This document shows positions 38,000 to 48,224 of a stretch of DNA of 64,000 nucleotides, piece after piece. The stretch is from Methylomonas sp. MK1 (lineage in GTDB: Bacteria; Pseudomonadota; Gammaproteobacteria; Methylococcales; Methylomonadaceae): positions 248,001 through 312,000 of the forward strand of contig NZ_AQOV01000002.1 of the NCBI RefSeq assembly GCF_000365425.1. The letters run 5' to 3'. Numbering within the stretch: position 1 is the stretch's first letter; each line of letters begins with the position of its first letter. Made by a program: the position numbers and the translations under genes. The notes below the pieces were generated by a model that ran no database searches, had not been told where the DNA came from, and saw nothing but the letters and a program-made list of their open reading frames with translations.

Positions 38000-40459
38000 A
38001 TGAGAAAAACCGGAAACCCAAGCCGGACGCGAAAAGCCCAAACTAAAGGCTCATCCGCCATCGGCGCATTGCCGCTTTGTCTGGGCTTGATAACCGCTGC
38101 GACGCTGCCGACGGCTCAGGCCGAAAGCCTCAGCGCCACTAGCGAAAGCCGCACCTACAACATCGCCGCGCAGCCTTTGTACTCCGCACTCAGCACACTG
38201 GCTGAACAGTCCGGCGTGCAGTTTGTTTACAACTCGGAGTTGGTGAAGGGTATCGATTCGCAAGGCGTCAGCGGACAGTATTCGCTGGAAGGCGCATTGA
38301 AACGCTTACTGTCCGGGTCGGGGATTAGTTATCGATTCAGTAGCGGCAACACTGTCACGCTGCAAAATACGGCCGAGTTGGAGCCGCAATCGGCGACGAC
38401 GATGCCGGCTGTGACGGTCATCGGCAAAACCGATCTCGACCCCGACGATCCCTATAACCTCAGTTATACCCGCACCAACACCGCGTTGGCGACCAAAACC
38501 GACACGCCCATCATGGAAACGCCTGCCTCCATTCAAGTCGTCAACAAGGCGGTTCTGCACGACCAACAGTCCTACCGCTTACAAGACGCGATCAAGAACG
38601 TCAGCGGCGTACAGTCCTATCATTCGTACGGCGGCGACCACGAACAATTCGTGATGCGCGGCTTCCTGCAAAGCACCGTTAACTATCGCAACGGCATCCG
38701 CATACCGTTCACTAAATTCGACCTGGCCAACGTCGAGCGCGTGGAAGTCATTAAAGGCGCATCGGCGATGCTGTTCGGCTTCGGCGATCCCGGCGGCTTG
38801 ATCAGTACCGTGACCAAGCAGCCCAGCTCGACGCCTTACTATTCGCTGGAACAACGTTTCGGCTCCTACGATTTCTATCGTACCGAAGCCAGCGCCACCG
38901 GTCCGATCAGCAAGGAAGCCGGCCTGAATTACCGGCTGGACATGTCGTATCTGGATGCTGGTTCGTTCCGGCAAAACATGGGTAACGACCGGATCTTTTT
39001 CGCGCCCACCCTGAGTTGGGCAGCCACGGCGGACACCAAGTTCACCTTGTCCTACGAATACTTCGACGAGAACAACGCCTATGACTACGGTATTCCGGCG
39101 GTCGGCAATCAATTGGCGCGAATTCCGATTTCCAGAGCCTTCGTCGGCCGCTCGGATTTAAGAAACTCCACCACCAATAATTTGGTCGATTTTCGGATAG
39201 ACCATCGCGTCAACGATCAGGTCAAGTTAAACGCCGGCGTAGTCTCATCGCAATACCAGAAATATTGGCAGGGCTTTTATACCGGTCGCGTCAACGAGAC
39301 CCCCGGCAACTCCTTCGGGAACGCCACGCGCAATTACTGGTTTAGTCCGGAAAACGCCGAGTCGCTGACGGCCTGGGTCAACGGTACTTTCGATTTCGAA
39401 ACCTACGGTGTCAAACACAAAGTATTACTGGGCGGCGAATACTATAACAGTCAACTGAAATACGAGGTTGCCAGCGGCAATGTGGACACGATCAACATCT
39501 TTAACCCGAATATCGCGGCCGTTTCCGACGTCCAGTTAAACCGAATCCGCAACGCCCGGTTCAACGACGTCATCGCTACCGAGAATACCTCAAAGGCCAT
39601 TTACGTTCAGGATCAAATGACGCTTTGGGACAAGCTGCACATCATGGGCGGTTTCCGCTACGATTGGGTGGATCGGATGCAAGACCTCAGTTGGTGGGCG
39701 CCGGCCGGCAAGGACGCTCGCAATGACGATGTGGTCAGCCCCAGGGTCGGCATCGTTTACCAACCGTTAAAATGGTTGTCCTTGTTCGGCAGTTTCACCG
39801 AATCGTTCGGTCCGGCCAATGATTACGATACCGGGGGCGCCAAGCTTTACGATTTATTTGACGCTACCCAGTTCGAGGGCGGGGTGAAAACCCAGTTTTT
39901 CGACGGCAAGCTTAACGCCAGCGTGGCTTACTTCGATTTGGAGAGGACCCAATTTTTCCAAGACCCTAACAGCAATCTGATCAATGCGCAGGTGCCGGTC
40001 AAGGGCAGCAGCAAGGGTGTCGAAATTGATGTGCAAGGGCAACTTTATGAGGGTTTGAGCGTGATAGGTACTTATGCCTACACCAACGCCAAGGTTACCG
40101 ACGACGTGACGGCACCCGCCAACATCGGCAAGCGCATGCCCTTCGCGCCCAACCATCAAGGCAGCGCTTGGTTGAAGTATGACTTCGACGGCGAATTGCT
40201 GAAAGGCTTTAGTGTCGGTGCCGGGGTTTATGTTTCCGGACGTCGTTATGGCGATGCTGCAAACAGCTATTTCGATAGATCCTACGCGCGACTGGATCTA
40301 ATGGCGGCGTACAAGCGCAAACTGGGCGACATGAATTTGACGACACAGGTCAACATCAACAACGTCAACGACGCTGAGTATTATGTGCTACGTTCGCGCC
40401 GCACCAACTTGCCCGCCGAGCCATTGGCCGTGATGGGGTCGATTAAGTTGGAGTATTAA
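38000..40459 (+). CDS. TonB-dependent siderophore-type receptor with STN domain, module A
   Basis: An 819-aa outer-membrane transporter. Signal peptide (to about 41, AQA), periplasmic signalling STN domain (about 52-122), TonB box MPAVTVIG (about 135-142), plug domain (ETPASIQVVNKAVL; VERVEVIKGASAMLFG), and a 22-strand barrel ending in aromatic Tyr (SIKLEY). The STN domain fits with the upstream sigma/FecR pair. The substrate is unknown: a ferric siderophore is usual, but in methanotrophs such receptors also import copper-methanobactin, which sequence alone cannot separate. GAGGA precedes the ATG. Confidence 0.95.
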   Translation: MRKTGNPSRTRKAQTKGSSAIGALPLCLGLITAATLPTAQAESLSATSESRTYNIAAQPLYSALSTLAEQSGVQFVYNSELVKGIDSQGVSGQYSLEGALKRLLSGSGISYRFSSGNTVTLQNTAELEPQSATTMPAVTVIGKTDLDPDDPYNLSYTRTNTALATKTDTPIMETPASIQVVNKAVLHDQQSYRLQDAIKNVSGVQSYHSYGGDHEQFVMRGFLQSTVNYRNGIRIPFTKFDLANVERVEVIKGASAMLFGFGDPGGLISTVTKQPSSTPYYSLEQRFGSYDFYRTEASATGPISKEAGLNYRLDMSYLDAGSFRQNMGNDRIFFAPTLSWAATADTKFTLSYEYFDENNAYDYGIPAVGNQLARIPISRAFVGRSDLRNSTTNNLVDFRIDHRVNDQVKLNAGVVSSQYQKYWQGFYTGRVNETPGNSFGNATRNYWFSPENAESLTAWVNGTFDFETYGVKHKVLLGGEYYNSQLKYEVASGNVDTINIFNPNIAAVSDVQLNRIRNARFNDVIATENTSKAIYVQDQMTLWDKLHIMGGFRYDWVDRMQDLSWWAPAGKDARNDDVVSPRVGIVYQPLKWLSLFGSFTESFGPANDYDTGGAKLYDLFDATQFEGGVKTQFFDGKLNASVAYFDLERTQFFQDPNSNLINAQVPVKGSSKGVEIDVQGQLYEGLSVIGTYAYTNAKVTDDVTAPANIGKRMPFAPNHQGSAWLKYDFDGELLKGFSVGAGVYVSGRRYGDAANSYFDRSYARLDLMAAYKRKLGDMNLTTQVNINNVNDAEYYVLRSRRTNLPAEPLAVMGSIKLEY

Positions 40460-40500
40460 ACTGCTCTGTTGGTCATGTAGGTCGGGTTAGGCGTTAGATC

Positions 40501-40635
40501 GTAGGTTGGGGTGAGGTAACGAACCCCAACATTTTTGGGCTCTAAATTACCGGTCTCTTTGATGTCCTGTTGCCGATAGCTGGAGGATGATTTTGAGGTT
40601 GTTGTGTTGGGGTTCCTGTCGTCACCCCAACCTAC
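40501..40635. repeat. Inverted pair of 30-bp REP-like palindromes
   Basis: GTAGGTTGGGGTGAGGTAAC... at 40501-40530 is itself a hairpin (GTTGGGGT / ACCCCAAC), and its inverted copy occupies 40606-40635 with differences only in the loop. The pair is separated by about 75 bases, the organisation of a REPIN. The first hairpin, followed by ATTTTT, probably also terminates the receptor gene. Confidence 0.8.
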
Positions 40636-40826
40636 GTTCTCCCGGCAAAATGGGACTAGGGATTTTCCGGAGCCCAAACGTCTTATTCAGCAATCGCCAC
40701 CTTTTGATTTTTCCGGTTTCCGCATGCATCGGACTAAGCCGATGGACTCAATCGGGTTTTTCATAAGGCGGCGGTTTTTTCCTCGCATATTTTTCGCAAC
40801 CTTTACCTGACCGGCTTACTATCGCC

Positions 40827-42089
40827 ATGAACGCCATCCATCAACCATCGCGCTCGACCATTCCGGCGACTGCGCAAAATTCGGCCTTGTCCCGCCTGAA
40901 AGCCCGCCGCAAACGCTGGCTGGACGTGCACTTGTGGCTGGGTGTGAGCTTGGGATTTTTGCTGTCGATTTACGGTATCACCGGCAGTTTTCTGGTGTTC
41001 TACGCCGAGATCGACGAATGGCTGCATCCCGATTTGTTAACGGTTGAGCGTCAGCTGGACGGTCAGTACCGGCCGCTGGCCGAAATCTTTGCCGCCGGTA
41101 AAACCGTCATGCCGCCGACGGCCAAACACGTGTTTTCGGTGTACCCGCGCAACGAGAACGCGGCTTTCAAGCTGCGTTACCAATTCCCAGTCTCCGACAC
41201 GGAAAATGAACGCTGGATTGTTGGTGTCAATCCTTACACGGCACAAGTGACCGGAAAAATGTTGCTGACCCGCGCCGGCGATTGGTTACCGGCAACCTTC
41301 ATCGATTGCGTGTTCGAATTGCACTACGCCTTGTTGATTCCGTCCGAGGACATCAGTGCTGTAATCGTCGGTGTCTCGGCGGCATTGCTGATCATATCGA
41401 CTTTAACCGGAATAATCGTCTGGTGGCCGTTGACCGGCAAATGGCGGCAGGCGCTGACTTTTAAATCCGGGGCCGGCAAAGTGCGCTTCAATTACGATCT
41501 GCATAAAATCAGCGGCTTTTACTCGGCACTGGTGATGTTGCCGGTCCTGTTCTCAGGGATTTATATGGTGCTGCCGCATAACGTGGTGCCGGTTTTGGAG
41601 TTGTTCTCGCCGGTGACATATCGCTATTGGTTTCAGTCCAAACCGCCCTATCCCGACGCACCGGCGATAGGCATGGACCAGGCGGTGGCGATTGCCTTTA
41701 AACAGTATCCGCAAGGCCGGCCGCACTGGATTTATGGGGCTGCGGAACCGACTAAAACCTATACGGTTTGCCAGGACGGCGTCGACGCGCCGGGCAGTAT
41801 CTTGCAACGCCGCTGTACGGTGATCGACCGCTACACCGGCAAGATTCTGGATCTGGACGACCCCAGCCTGCCGACAGCCACAGCCGGCGAAATCTTTACT
41901 CATTGGCAGTGGCCGTTGCATTCCGGCCAAGCTTTCGGTATGACCGGGCGGATTTTGGTGTTTATTACCGGACTGGCGTGCCCGGTGTTGTTTGTCACCG
42001 GTGTGATCCGCTGGTTGCAAAAGCGGCGAGCAAACAGCCTACCTGCGAAGATTAATAGCGACCGAAGCGAGTCAAATAACACAGTTTAA
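40827..42089 (+). CDS. PepSY-domain membrane protein (PiuB-like), module A
   Basis: A 420-aa inner-membrane protein with four membrane helices: about 37-60 (HLWLGVSLGFLLSIYGITG), about 165-200 (VIVGVSAALLIISTLTGIIVWW), about 230-255 and about 375-400 (ILVFITGLACPVLFVTGVIRW), and periplasmic PepSY segments. Conserved His (DVHLWLG, ELHYALL, DLHKISGFY, PLHSG) could bind heme, as in PepSY reductases thought to reduce ferric siderophores after uptake. It follows its receptor at 367 bases and belongs to module A by order. Its C-terminus is nearly identical to the module B homologue. Confidence 0.9.
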   Translation: MNAIHQPSRSTIPATAQNSALSRLKARRKRWLDVHLWLGVSLGFLLSIYGITGSFLVFYAEIDEWLHPDLLTVERQLDGQYRPLAEIFAAGKTVMPPTAKHVFSVYPRNENAAFKLRYQFPVSDTENERWIVGVNPYTAQVTGKMLLTRAGDWLPATFIDCVFELHYALLIPSEDISAVIVGVSAALLIISTLTGIIVWWPLTGKWRQALTFKSGAGKVRFNYDLHKISGFYSALVMLPVLFSGIYMVLPHNVVPVLELFSPVTYRYWFQSKPPYPDAPAIGMDQAVAIAFKQYPQGRPHWIYGAAEPTKTYTVCQDGVDAPGSILQRRCTVIDRYTGKILDLDDPSLPTATAGEIFTHWQWPLHSGQAFGMTGRILVFITGLACPVLFVTGVIRWLQKRRANSLPAKINSDRSESNNTV

Positions 42090-42238
42090 AATATCGAGGT
42101 GCTAACCCTCGCGGAGCTTAGAGCAAAAATTCTTCAGCATTCCAGGCGTCACCTATGCTGAGGGCCCATCAGTTCAAGTCGGGCGCGGATATTGCTATTC
42201 AAAAAGCCACACCTTGGCCGCCCTGCGTTATTTGTCCC

Positions 42239-42760
42239 ATGCTTGAATTAACCGCTACCGACATTGCCGACCTGATGCATAAGCATCGCCGCGAATTATT
42301 GGGTTTTCTGTCGCAACGCATCAGCTGCGCGGAAACCGCGCAGGATATTTTTCAGGAGACGTTTATCCGCTACGCCGGCTACGGCGGCAAAGACCGCGTC
42401 GAAAACCCCCGCGCCTTTATTTTCCGCATCGCCGCCAATCTGGCCACCGATTATCTGCGCAGCCACAACCGCCATTCAGGAAGAGACGTCGAAGACTCCA
42501 CCGACGACGAGGCGGAGGGCGGCGAGCAATCTGTCTTATCCGTCGAACGGACCGTCATGTCGCAACAACAACTGGAGCATTTGATCGCCGCGCTGGACGA
42601 GTTATCGCCCAAATGCCGGGAAGTATTTATTCTGCTGAAGCTCAAGCATTGCAGTTATGCGGAAGTGGAGCAAAGGCTGGGCATCTCGCAGACCATGATT
42701 TTCAAATATTTGACCCAGGCGTTGCGCCATTGCCGGCAGAGGATCGGCGAGCTGGATTGA
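42239..42760 (+). CDS. FecI-like ECF sigma factor, module B
   Basis: A 173-aa ECF sigma factor: region 2 AETAQDIFQETFIRYA and IFRIAANLATDYLR; region 4 DELSPKCREVFILLKLKHCSYAEVEQRLGI. The ATG at 42239 begins MLELTATDIADLMHKH; an in-frame ATG at 42155 would add 28 residues of odd composition and is rejected. It starts the second sigma-FecR-receptor-PepSY module. Confidence 0.92.
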   Translation: MLELTATDIADLMHKHRRELLGFLSQRISCAETAQDIFQETFIRYAGYGGKDRVENPRAFIFRIAANLATDYLRSHNRHSGRDVEDSTDDEAEGGEQSVLSVERTVMSQQQLEHLIAALDELSPKCREVFILLKLKHCSYAEVEQRLGISQTMIFKYLTQALRHCRQRIGELD

Positions 42761-42850
42761 CCGGGATTCTTTTCTCCCCAAACGCGCCTGTGTTTATCCG
42801 GCCGGCGTTTTATAATCCGATTCCCGAACCGACCGCGGCTTTGCCTTTTT

Positions 42851-43840
42851 ATGAACCAACCCATCCCGCCTTTACCCGACGCCGACGCGAATGCGCAAGC
42901 CGAATACTGGCGGGCTTTGCGCGAATCGCCGTTCTTCGACCGTGAGCAGGATTTGCGCTGGCAAGCTTGGTTGGAGGCCAGCAGGGAAAATCAGGAAGCC
43001 TGGCGGCAGACACAGCAGTTTTTTGACTGTATAGCGGGCTTAAACCCGGCGCAAATCGACCGAATCGAACGGGAAGTAAGGGCCTCGAACGGAACGCAAC
43101 ACAAAACGCCTGCCCGAACACTGCCCAAGCGCAGCCTCTGGATGTTGCCGATTGCCGCCTGCCTGATGCTGGCCTTGTGTTTGGGTTGGGCATTCAGCGC
43201 CGGTTTCTTTGCCGATTTCCGTACCGGTACCGGCGAGCAGCGCCGGATTCAACTCAGCGACGGCTCTTCGGTAATCCTGAATACTGCTTCGTCGTTGTCG
43301 GTGGAATTTTCCGAAAGACAACGCCTTATCCGCCTGCACGGCGGCGAGGCTTATTTCAAGGTGGCCGCCGATGCGGCCAGGCCGTTCGAGGTGGTGACGA
43401 GTGGTGGCCGGGTCAGGGCCTTGGGTACGGCTTTTGATGTTAAACAATGGCAGGGCGACCTGGCGGTGACGGTCTACGAACACAGCGTGCGCGTCGCGTT
43501 CGCCGATGGCGAGACCGTGGAAAGTCTGGCGGCAGGCCAACGCGTTGTATCGGCTGGCGGTAAAGCCGGACTGCCGGAACCCGTCAATCTTAAACAGGCC
43601 GGTGCCTGGCAGGAGCGGCGCCTGGTGTTCAAGGAAAAGCCGCTGCGACAAGTGGTGGATGACCTGAACCGCTACCGTCCCGGAAAAATAATCATCGCCG
43701 ATCCGGCTTTGGCCGAGCATCTGGTCACCGGCATATTCGACGCCGACGACCCGGAGGCGGCATTGAATGTCATCGAAAAAACCTTGGCGGCCAGCGAAAC
43801 CCGCTTGACCGACGCCTTGGTGATCTTGCGCCGCCAATAA
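42851..43840 (+). CDS. FecR-like anti-sigma/sensor protein, module B
   Basis: A 329-aa regulator, 90 bases after its sigma gene. The cytosolic region is shorter on helical motifs than in module A but keeps the W-R--Q---EAWRQ pattern of DUF4880; one membrane helix (about 98-117, LPIAACLMLALCLGWAFSAG), then FecR domain (GEQRRIQLSDGSSVILNT, RLHGGEAYFKVAAD, RALGTAFDV) and a C-terminal short STN-like domain. It would hold sigma B inactive until the module B receptor is loaded. Confidence 0.9.
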   Translation: MNQPIPPLPDADANAQAEYWRALRESPFFDREQDLRWQAWLEASRENQEAWRQTQQFFDCIAGLNPAQIDRIEREVRASNGTQHKTPARTLPKRSLWMLPIAACLMLALCLGWAFSAGFFADFRTGTGEQRRIQLSDGSSVILNTASSLSVEFSERQRLIRLHGGEAYFKVAADAARPFEVVTSGGRVRALGTAFDVKQWQGDLAVTVYEHSVRVAFADGETVESLAAGQRVVSAGGKAGLPEPVNLKQAGAWQERRLVFKEKPLRQVVDDLNRYRPGKIIIADPALAEHLVTGIFDADDPEAALNVIEKTLAASETRLTDALVILRRQ

Positions 43841-44031
43841 GTTTTCGCCGCGTTGTTTTCCTGGTCAATGGCCGCGAAACCGCGCCGTTTGGCCTTCGGC
43901 TAAATAAATTTTCTCATCCGGGTTATAAAACCGACTCGCTCGGTCGTCTTTGCTTACGAACCCACACGGCTACCGCGAAGGAGCGCCTTCTTCGCCAGCC
44001 GTTTTCAGCGTATTTAAAGCCAGGAGGCCGG

Positions 44032-46521
44032 ATGAGTCAGCGTTATTCCTTTGTTAACCCGCTCTGTTTTACCCTTTTTGCCGCGACCCTAAGTGCCAGC
44101 CCCTTGTGCGCGGCGGAGAGTGAAATCAATTTTGTAATCCCGGCGGCGCCGTTGGCCGACGCCCTGCTGCAATTTTCCGAGATCAGCGGCGTCAAGGTGT
44201 TCTTCAGCTCGCAATTGACTGACAGTCTGCGCGGTAACGCCGTGCAAGGTCGATATACGCCGCAACAAGCATTGCGCAAACTATTGGACGGCTCCGGTCT
44301 GGCCGCGAAATCAGCGGGCGACGGTACCGTAACCTTGGAAAATTCGACAAAGTCGGTAGAACCGCAATCGGCAAATTCTATAACTATGCCGGCGGTGACG
44401 GTCACAGGCAAATCCGGCTATGCCGACAGCGACCCTTATAATCCCGACTACAACCGCACCAGCGCCAGTGCCGCCACCAAAACCGATACGCCGATCATGG
44501 AAACCCCGGTATCGATTCAGGTAGTGCCCAGGGCGGTGATGAACGATCAAAAAACCACGACCATTAAAGATGCTCTAGAAAATGTCAGCAGTATACGTCC
44601 GCAATCCTCATTGGGATTAAGTAATGCCTATATAGTCCGCGGGTTTCGGAACGGCCGAGTTTATCGAAATGGTCTGGTCGCCAACGGCCTGGGTATTGGC
44701 GAAGGCGCTCAATTCGATTCCGGCAATCTGGAACGTATCGAAGTGCTCAAGGGTCCAGCAGCAGTTTTATTTGGACGTATCGAACCGGGTGGCTTAGTTA
44801 ATCTGGTGACCAAAAAGCCTCGCGACGAAGCTTATTATTCCGTAGAACAGCGTTTCGGCGCGTACGATTTCTATAGAACCGAATGGGATGCCACCGGACC
44901 GGTGACCGGCGATAAGTCATTAAGCTATCGTTTTTCCGGCGCTTATCAAAACAACAAATCGTTTCGGGATTTTAATTTTAATGACCGGGTTCTGGTCAAT
45001 CCTTCCGTGACTTGGCGACCCAGCGATGCGACGGAAATGTCCCTGGAGCTGGAAGCCTTACATGAGGATTACCAGGTGGATAGAGGCTTGTTTGCTATCG
45101 GTAATCGCCCGGCGCCGATTCCGGTTAGCCGGTCCTTTATCGACCCTAACGATCCCGTCGATACTAACTCCAAGGTAAACCTAGGCTTCAATCTAAGCCA
45201 TGCTTTCAACGATAACTGGACCTTGCGCAATCGCTTCCTGGCTTCGTTTATTTACGATAAAAATACCTCAGTCAAACCCGCCAACGGCTTTACCGTCGAA
45301 CAGTTTCTCGATCCGAGCACGGGTAATCGCCGCTATGCGCGGAATATATTTTCTCAAACCTCCGACAACGAAACCTATACGACCAATCTGGATTTGACCG
45401 GGAAATTTAACTTATGGGGACTCAGCCATCAGACTTTGGTCGGTGTCGATTATTTAAGAGCGGTTGGCAGCTATGAATTTTATGGCAACTACCAGGACCC
45501 GGTGCCGGGTTTGGAGATCGATATTTATAATCCCCAATACGGTATCGATCCGGCCTATTACGCCAATGCGCTGGCTACGCCCTCCGACGGCGGGACTAAC
45601 CATTACCTGTTCCGGGACGACTGGTACGGTGCGTATTTTCAGGACCACATTACCCTATGGGATAAAGTACATATCCTGGGCGGCGGCCGTTACGACTGGG
45701 CGAGAACCGGTTTGGGCATAGGTGATTCGGCCAGCACCGCCGATGCCGCCTTACCGTCGCGCCGGGATGAAGGCTTTAGTCCACGGGTGGGTGTTCTCTA
45801 TCAACCCTGGACCTGGGCCAGTATCTACGGCAATTGGACCACTTCTTTCGGCGCCAATAATGGCATAACAGCCACCGGCGCGACGATTAATCCGGAAATC
45901 GGCGAACAATTCGAAGCCGGGGTTAAAACCGAGTTTTTCGATCAGCGCTTGTCCACGACCTTGGCGTATTACCATTTGACCAAAGAAAACTTGATGACCC
46001 GCGATTTCAACAGCCCGGACCCGTTCGCTAGTGTGGCTATCGGTAAAGCTCGCAGCCAAGGTATCGAGCTGGATATAGCCGGACGGCTTACCGACGAGTT
46101 CAGTATCATCGGCAATTATGCCTTTACCGATGCCCGGATCACTAAAGACTTTTCCGGTCTGCAGGGCAACCGTCTGAACAATGTGCCCGAGCATTCCGGC
46201 AGCTTATGGCTCAAATACGATATTCATCACTACGAACCGTTGAACGGTTTGAGTTTTGGCCTGGGTTTGTTTGCCGCGGGACAACGGCAAGGCGATAACG
46301 ACAATACCTTTGTTTTACCCGGCTACGCCCGTTTGGATGCCTTTGCCAGCTATACGTATCAACTTGGTAAATCCCGGTTGATTACGCAATTCAATATCCG
46401 CAATCTGCTGGATAAAACCTACTACGAGTCTACCGATCCCTTCCAAAACGCCCCGCCGCGCGTTGGTATTTACCCTGGTGCGCCACTGACGGCCATGGGG
46501 TCTGTGCGCTTGGAGTTTTAG
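44032..46521 (+). CDS. TonB-dependent siderophore-type receptor with STN domain, module B
   Basis: An 829-aa transporter: signal peptide (to about 28, LCAA), STN domain (about 32-102), TonB box TMPAVTVTG (about 121-129), plug (ETPVSIQVVPRAVM; LERIEVLKGPAAVLFG; EPGGLVNLVTKKP), barrel ending SVRLEF with terminal Phe. It shares organisation with the module A receptor (DTPIMETP in both), but the barrels and loops differ clearly, so the two likely bind different chelates. Confidence 0.95.
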   Translation: MSQRYSFVNPLCFTLFAATLSASPLCAAESEINFVIPAAPLADALLQFSEISGVKVFFSSQLTDSLRGNAVQGRYTPQQALRKLLDGSGLAAKSAGDGTVTLENSTKSVEPQSANSITMPAVTVTGKSGYADSDPYNPDYNRTSASAATKTDTPIMETPVSIQVVPRAVMNDQKTTTIKDALENVSSIRPQSSLGLSNAYIVRGFRNGRVYRNGLVANGLGIGEGAQFDSGNLERIEVLKGPAAVLFGRIEPGGLVNLVTKKPRDEAYYSVEQRFGAYDFYRTEWDATGPVTGDKSLSYRFSGAYQNNKSFRDFNFNDRVLVNPSVTWRPSDATEMSLELEALHEDYQVDRGLFAIGNRPAPIPVSRSFIDPNDPVDTNSKVNLGFNLSHAFNDNWTLRNRFLASFIYDKNTSVKPANGFTVEQFLDPSTGNRRYARNIFSQTSDNETYTTNLDLTGKFNLWGLSHQTLVGVDYLRAVGSYEFYGNYQDPVPGLEIDIYNPQYGIDPAYYANALATPSDGGTNHYLFRDDWYGAYFQDHITLWDKVHILGGGRYDWARTGLGIGDSASTADAALPSRRDEGFSPRVGVLYQPWTWASIYGNWTTSFGANNGITATGATINPEIGEQFEAGVKTEFFDQRLSTTLAYYHLTKENLMTRDFNSPDPFASVAIGKARSQGIELDIAGRLTDEFSIIGNYAFTDARITKDFSGLQGNRLNNVPEHSGSLWLKYDIHHYEPLNGLSFGLGLFAAGQRQGDNDNTFVLPGYARLDAFASYTYQLGKSRLITQFNIRNLLDKTYYESTDPFQNAPPRVGIYPGAPLTAMGSVRLEF

Positions 46522-46729
46522 TTCGTTCCGGCAGGCAAATTCGACATCTGAACAGGTCGGGTTTACACGCTCGACCTCTATGTTGCTAATTCACTTGACC
46601 CGCTCGCGACATCCGAGCGGACAAAAATTGAGCAAATGACAATTGGCGTGGGGATTTTCTTTGCTGAGACGTCCTATAGATGACCACCCGCCTTTGCCAT
46701 CACGACCAAATTTGTTTTCGACTAAAACC

Positions 46730-47959
46730 ATGGACATCAAAGCCAACAACCTAACGGTGATAACTCTTCGCCATACTTCAAGCCAGCGCCTGACTATTTT
46801 GAAAACCCGGCGCCAACGCTGGTTGACTGTCCATCTCTGGCTAGGGTTGACGCTGGGCCTGTTGCTGTCGATCTACGGCATCACCGGCAGTATCTTGGTA
46901 TTTCACGCGGAAATAGACGAATGGCTTAATAACGAACTGTTGACCGTAGTCCCTTCGGAACAAACCGCCAGTTACCAACCGTTAGCGGAAGTTTTTGCTG
47001 CCGGACGAGCCGCCATGCCGCCGACGGCCAAATTGAGTTTCGCCACCTATCCGCGCAATCAATTGGCCGCGTTTCAATTGTCCTATGTCTTGCCTATTAG
47101 CCCGGACATCACCCAAAACTGGCAAGTGTATGTCGATCCATACTCCCCGAGGGTAACCGGCAAGCGCTTGATGCGAAACTCCAATGACTGGTTGCCCAAC
47201 ACCTTCATTGATTTGATTTTCGAACTGCACTATGCGTTGCTGATTAGGTCCGAGGGAGTCAGTACCGTAATCGTTGGCGTTTCTGCGGCGCTGCTGATCA
47301 TCTCCACGTTGACTGGCCTGATCGTCTGGTGGCCGCTGACCGGGAAATGGCGGCAGGCGCTGACGTTCAAGGTGGGTGCCGGCAAGGTACGCTGCAATTA
47401 CGATTTGCATAAGGTTAGCGGTTTCTACACACTGCTGGTGCTGATTCCGGTGTTATTTTCCGGGATTTACATGGTGCTGCCGCATAATGTGGTGCCGGTT
47501 TTAGAGTTGTTTTCGCCAGTGACTTACCGTTATTGGTTTCAATCCGCGCCACCCGTTGCAAATGCGCCGGCCATCAGCATGGATAAAGCTGTTGAGATGG
47601 CCATGCAACGTTATCCGAGTGGCCGGCCACATTGGATTTACGGTGCAGTGGAGCCAACAGATACCTACACGGTTTGCCAGGACGGTGTTGATGCGCCCGG
47701 CAGCATCTTGCAACGCCGTTGTACGGTGATTGACCGCTACAGCGGCAAGATTCTGGATCTGGACGACCCCAGCCTGCCGACTGCCACTGCCGGCGAAATT
47801 TTCACCCACTGGCAATGGCCTTTGCATTCCGGCCAAGCCTTCGGCATGACCGGGCGGATTTTGGTGTTTATCACCGGATTGGCTTGCCCGGTGTTGTTTG
47901 TCACCGGTGTGATCCGCTGGCGGCAAAAAGCCGCAACCCGGCGCAAACGGAAGGGCTGA
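46730..47959 (+). CDS. PepSY-domain membrane protein (PiuB-like), module B
   Basis: A 409-aa paralogue of the module A PepSY protein with the same four helices and conserved His pairs. Over the last 85 or so residues before the end, only one substitution (Thr to Ser in DRYTGK / DRYSGK) separates the two, while the first periplasmic loop has diverged freely. Start at 46730 aligns with the paralogue; a TTG-initiated extension at 46643 is rejected. Confidence 0.9.
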   Translation: MDIKANNLTVITLRHTSSQRLTILKTRRQRWLTVHLWLGLTLGLLLSIYGITGSILVFHAEIDEWLNNELLTVVPSEQTASYQPLAEVFAAGRAAMPPTAKLSFATYPRNQLAAFQLSYVLPISPDITQNWQVYVDPYSPRVTGKRLMRNSNDWLPNTFIDLIFELHYALLIRSEGVSTVIVGVSAALLIISTLTGLIVWWPLTGKWRQALTFKVGAGKVRCNYDLHKVSGFYTLLVLIPVLFSGIYMVLPHNVVPVLELFSPVTYRYWFQSAPPVANAPAISMDKAVEMAMQRYPSGRPHWIYGAVEPTDTYTVCQDGVDAPGSILQRRCTVIDRYSGKILDLDDPSLPTATAGEIFTHWQWPLHSGQAFGMTGRILVFITGLACPVLFVTGVIRWRQKAATRRKRKG

Positions 47960-48224
47960 AATCGATCGGTCATCAGGTACTGAAACGATTGGGCAATATG
48001 TTCGACCAACAAGAGATGTCTGAATTTGCCCATGTCAGTCGCGCATCGCAGCGGGAGGCTAGTTTAAAAGTGTGTCATATGCCGCACTTTGGTCGTTGCG
48101 CTTTCGGGGATTTCGCCATCAATGCTGCCAACTGATGGGGCAATCGCTACATAACGCTGGTTTCTAAGGGTAGTGGCTTAAAATTTGCTGTAGCAGAAGA
48201 CGTTTCATTGCCGACTATGTGTTC

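Noticed and set aside
40604..40810. 68-codon frame upstream of the first PepSY gene
   Set aside because: It begins inside the REP-like inverted repeat and has low-complexity Phe/Arg composition; it is unlikely to be translated.
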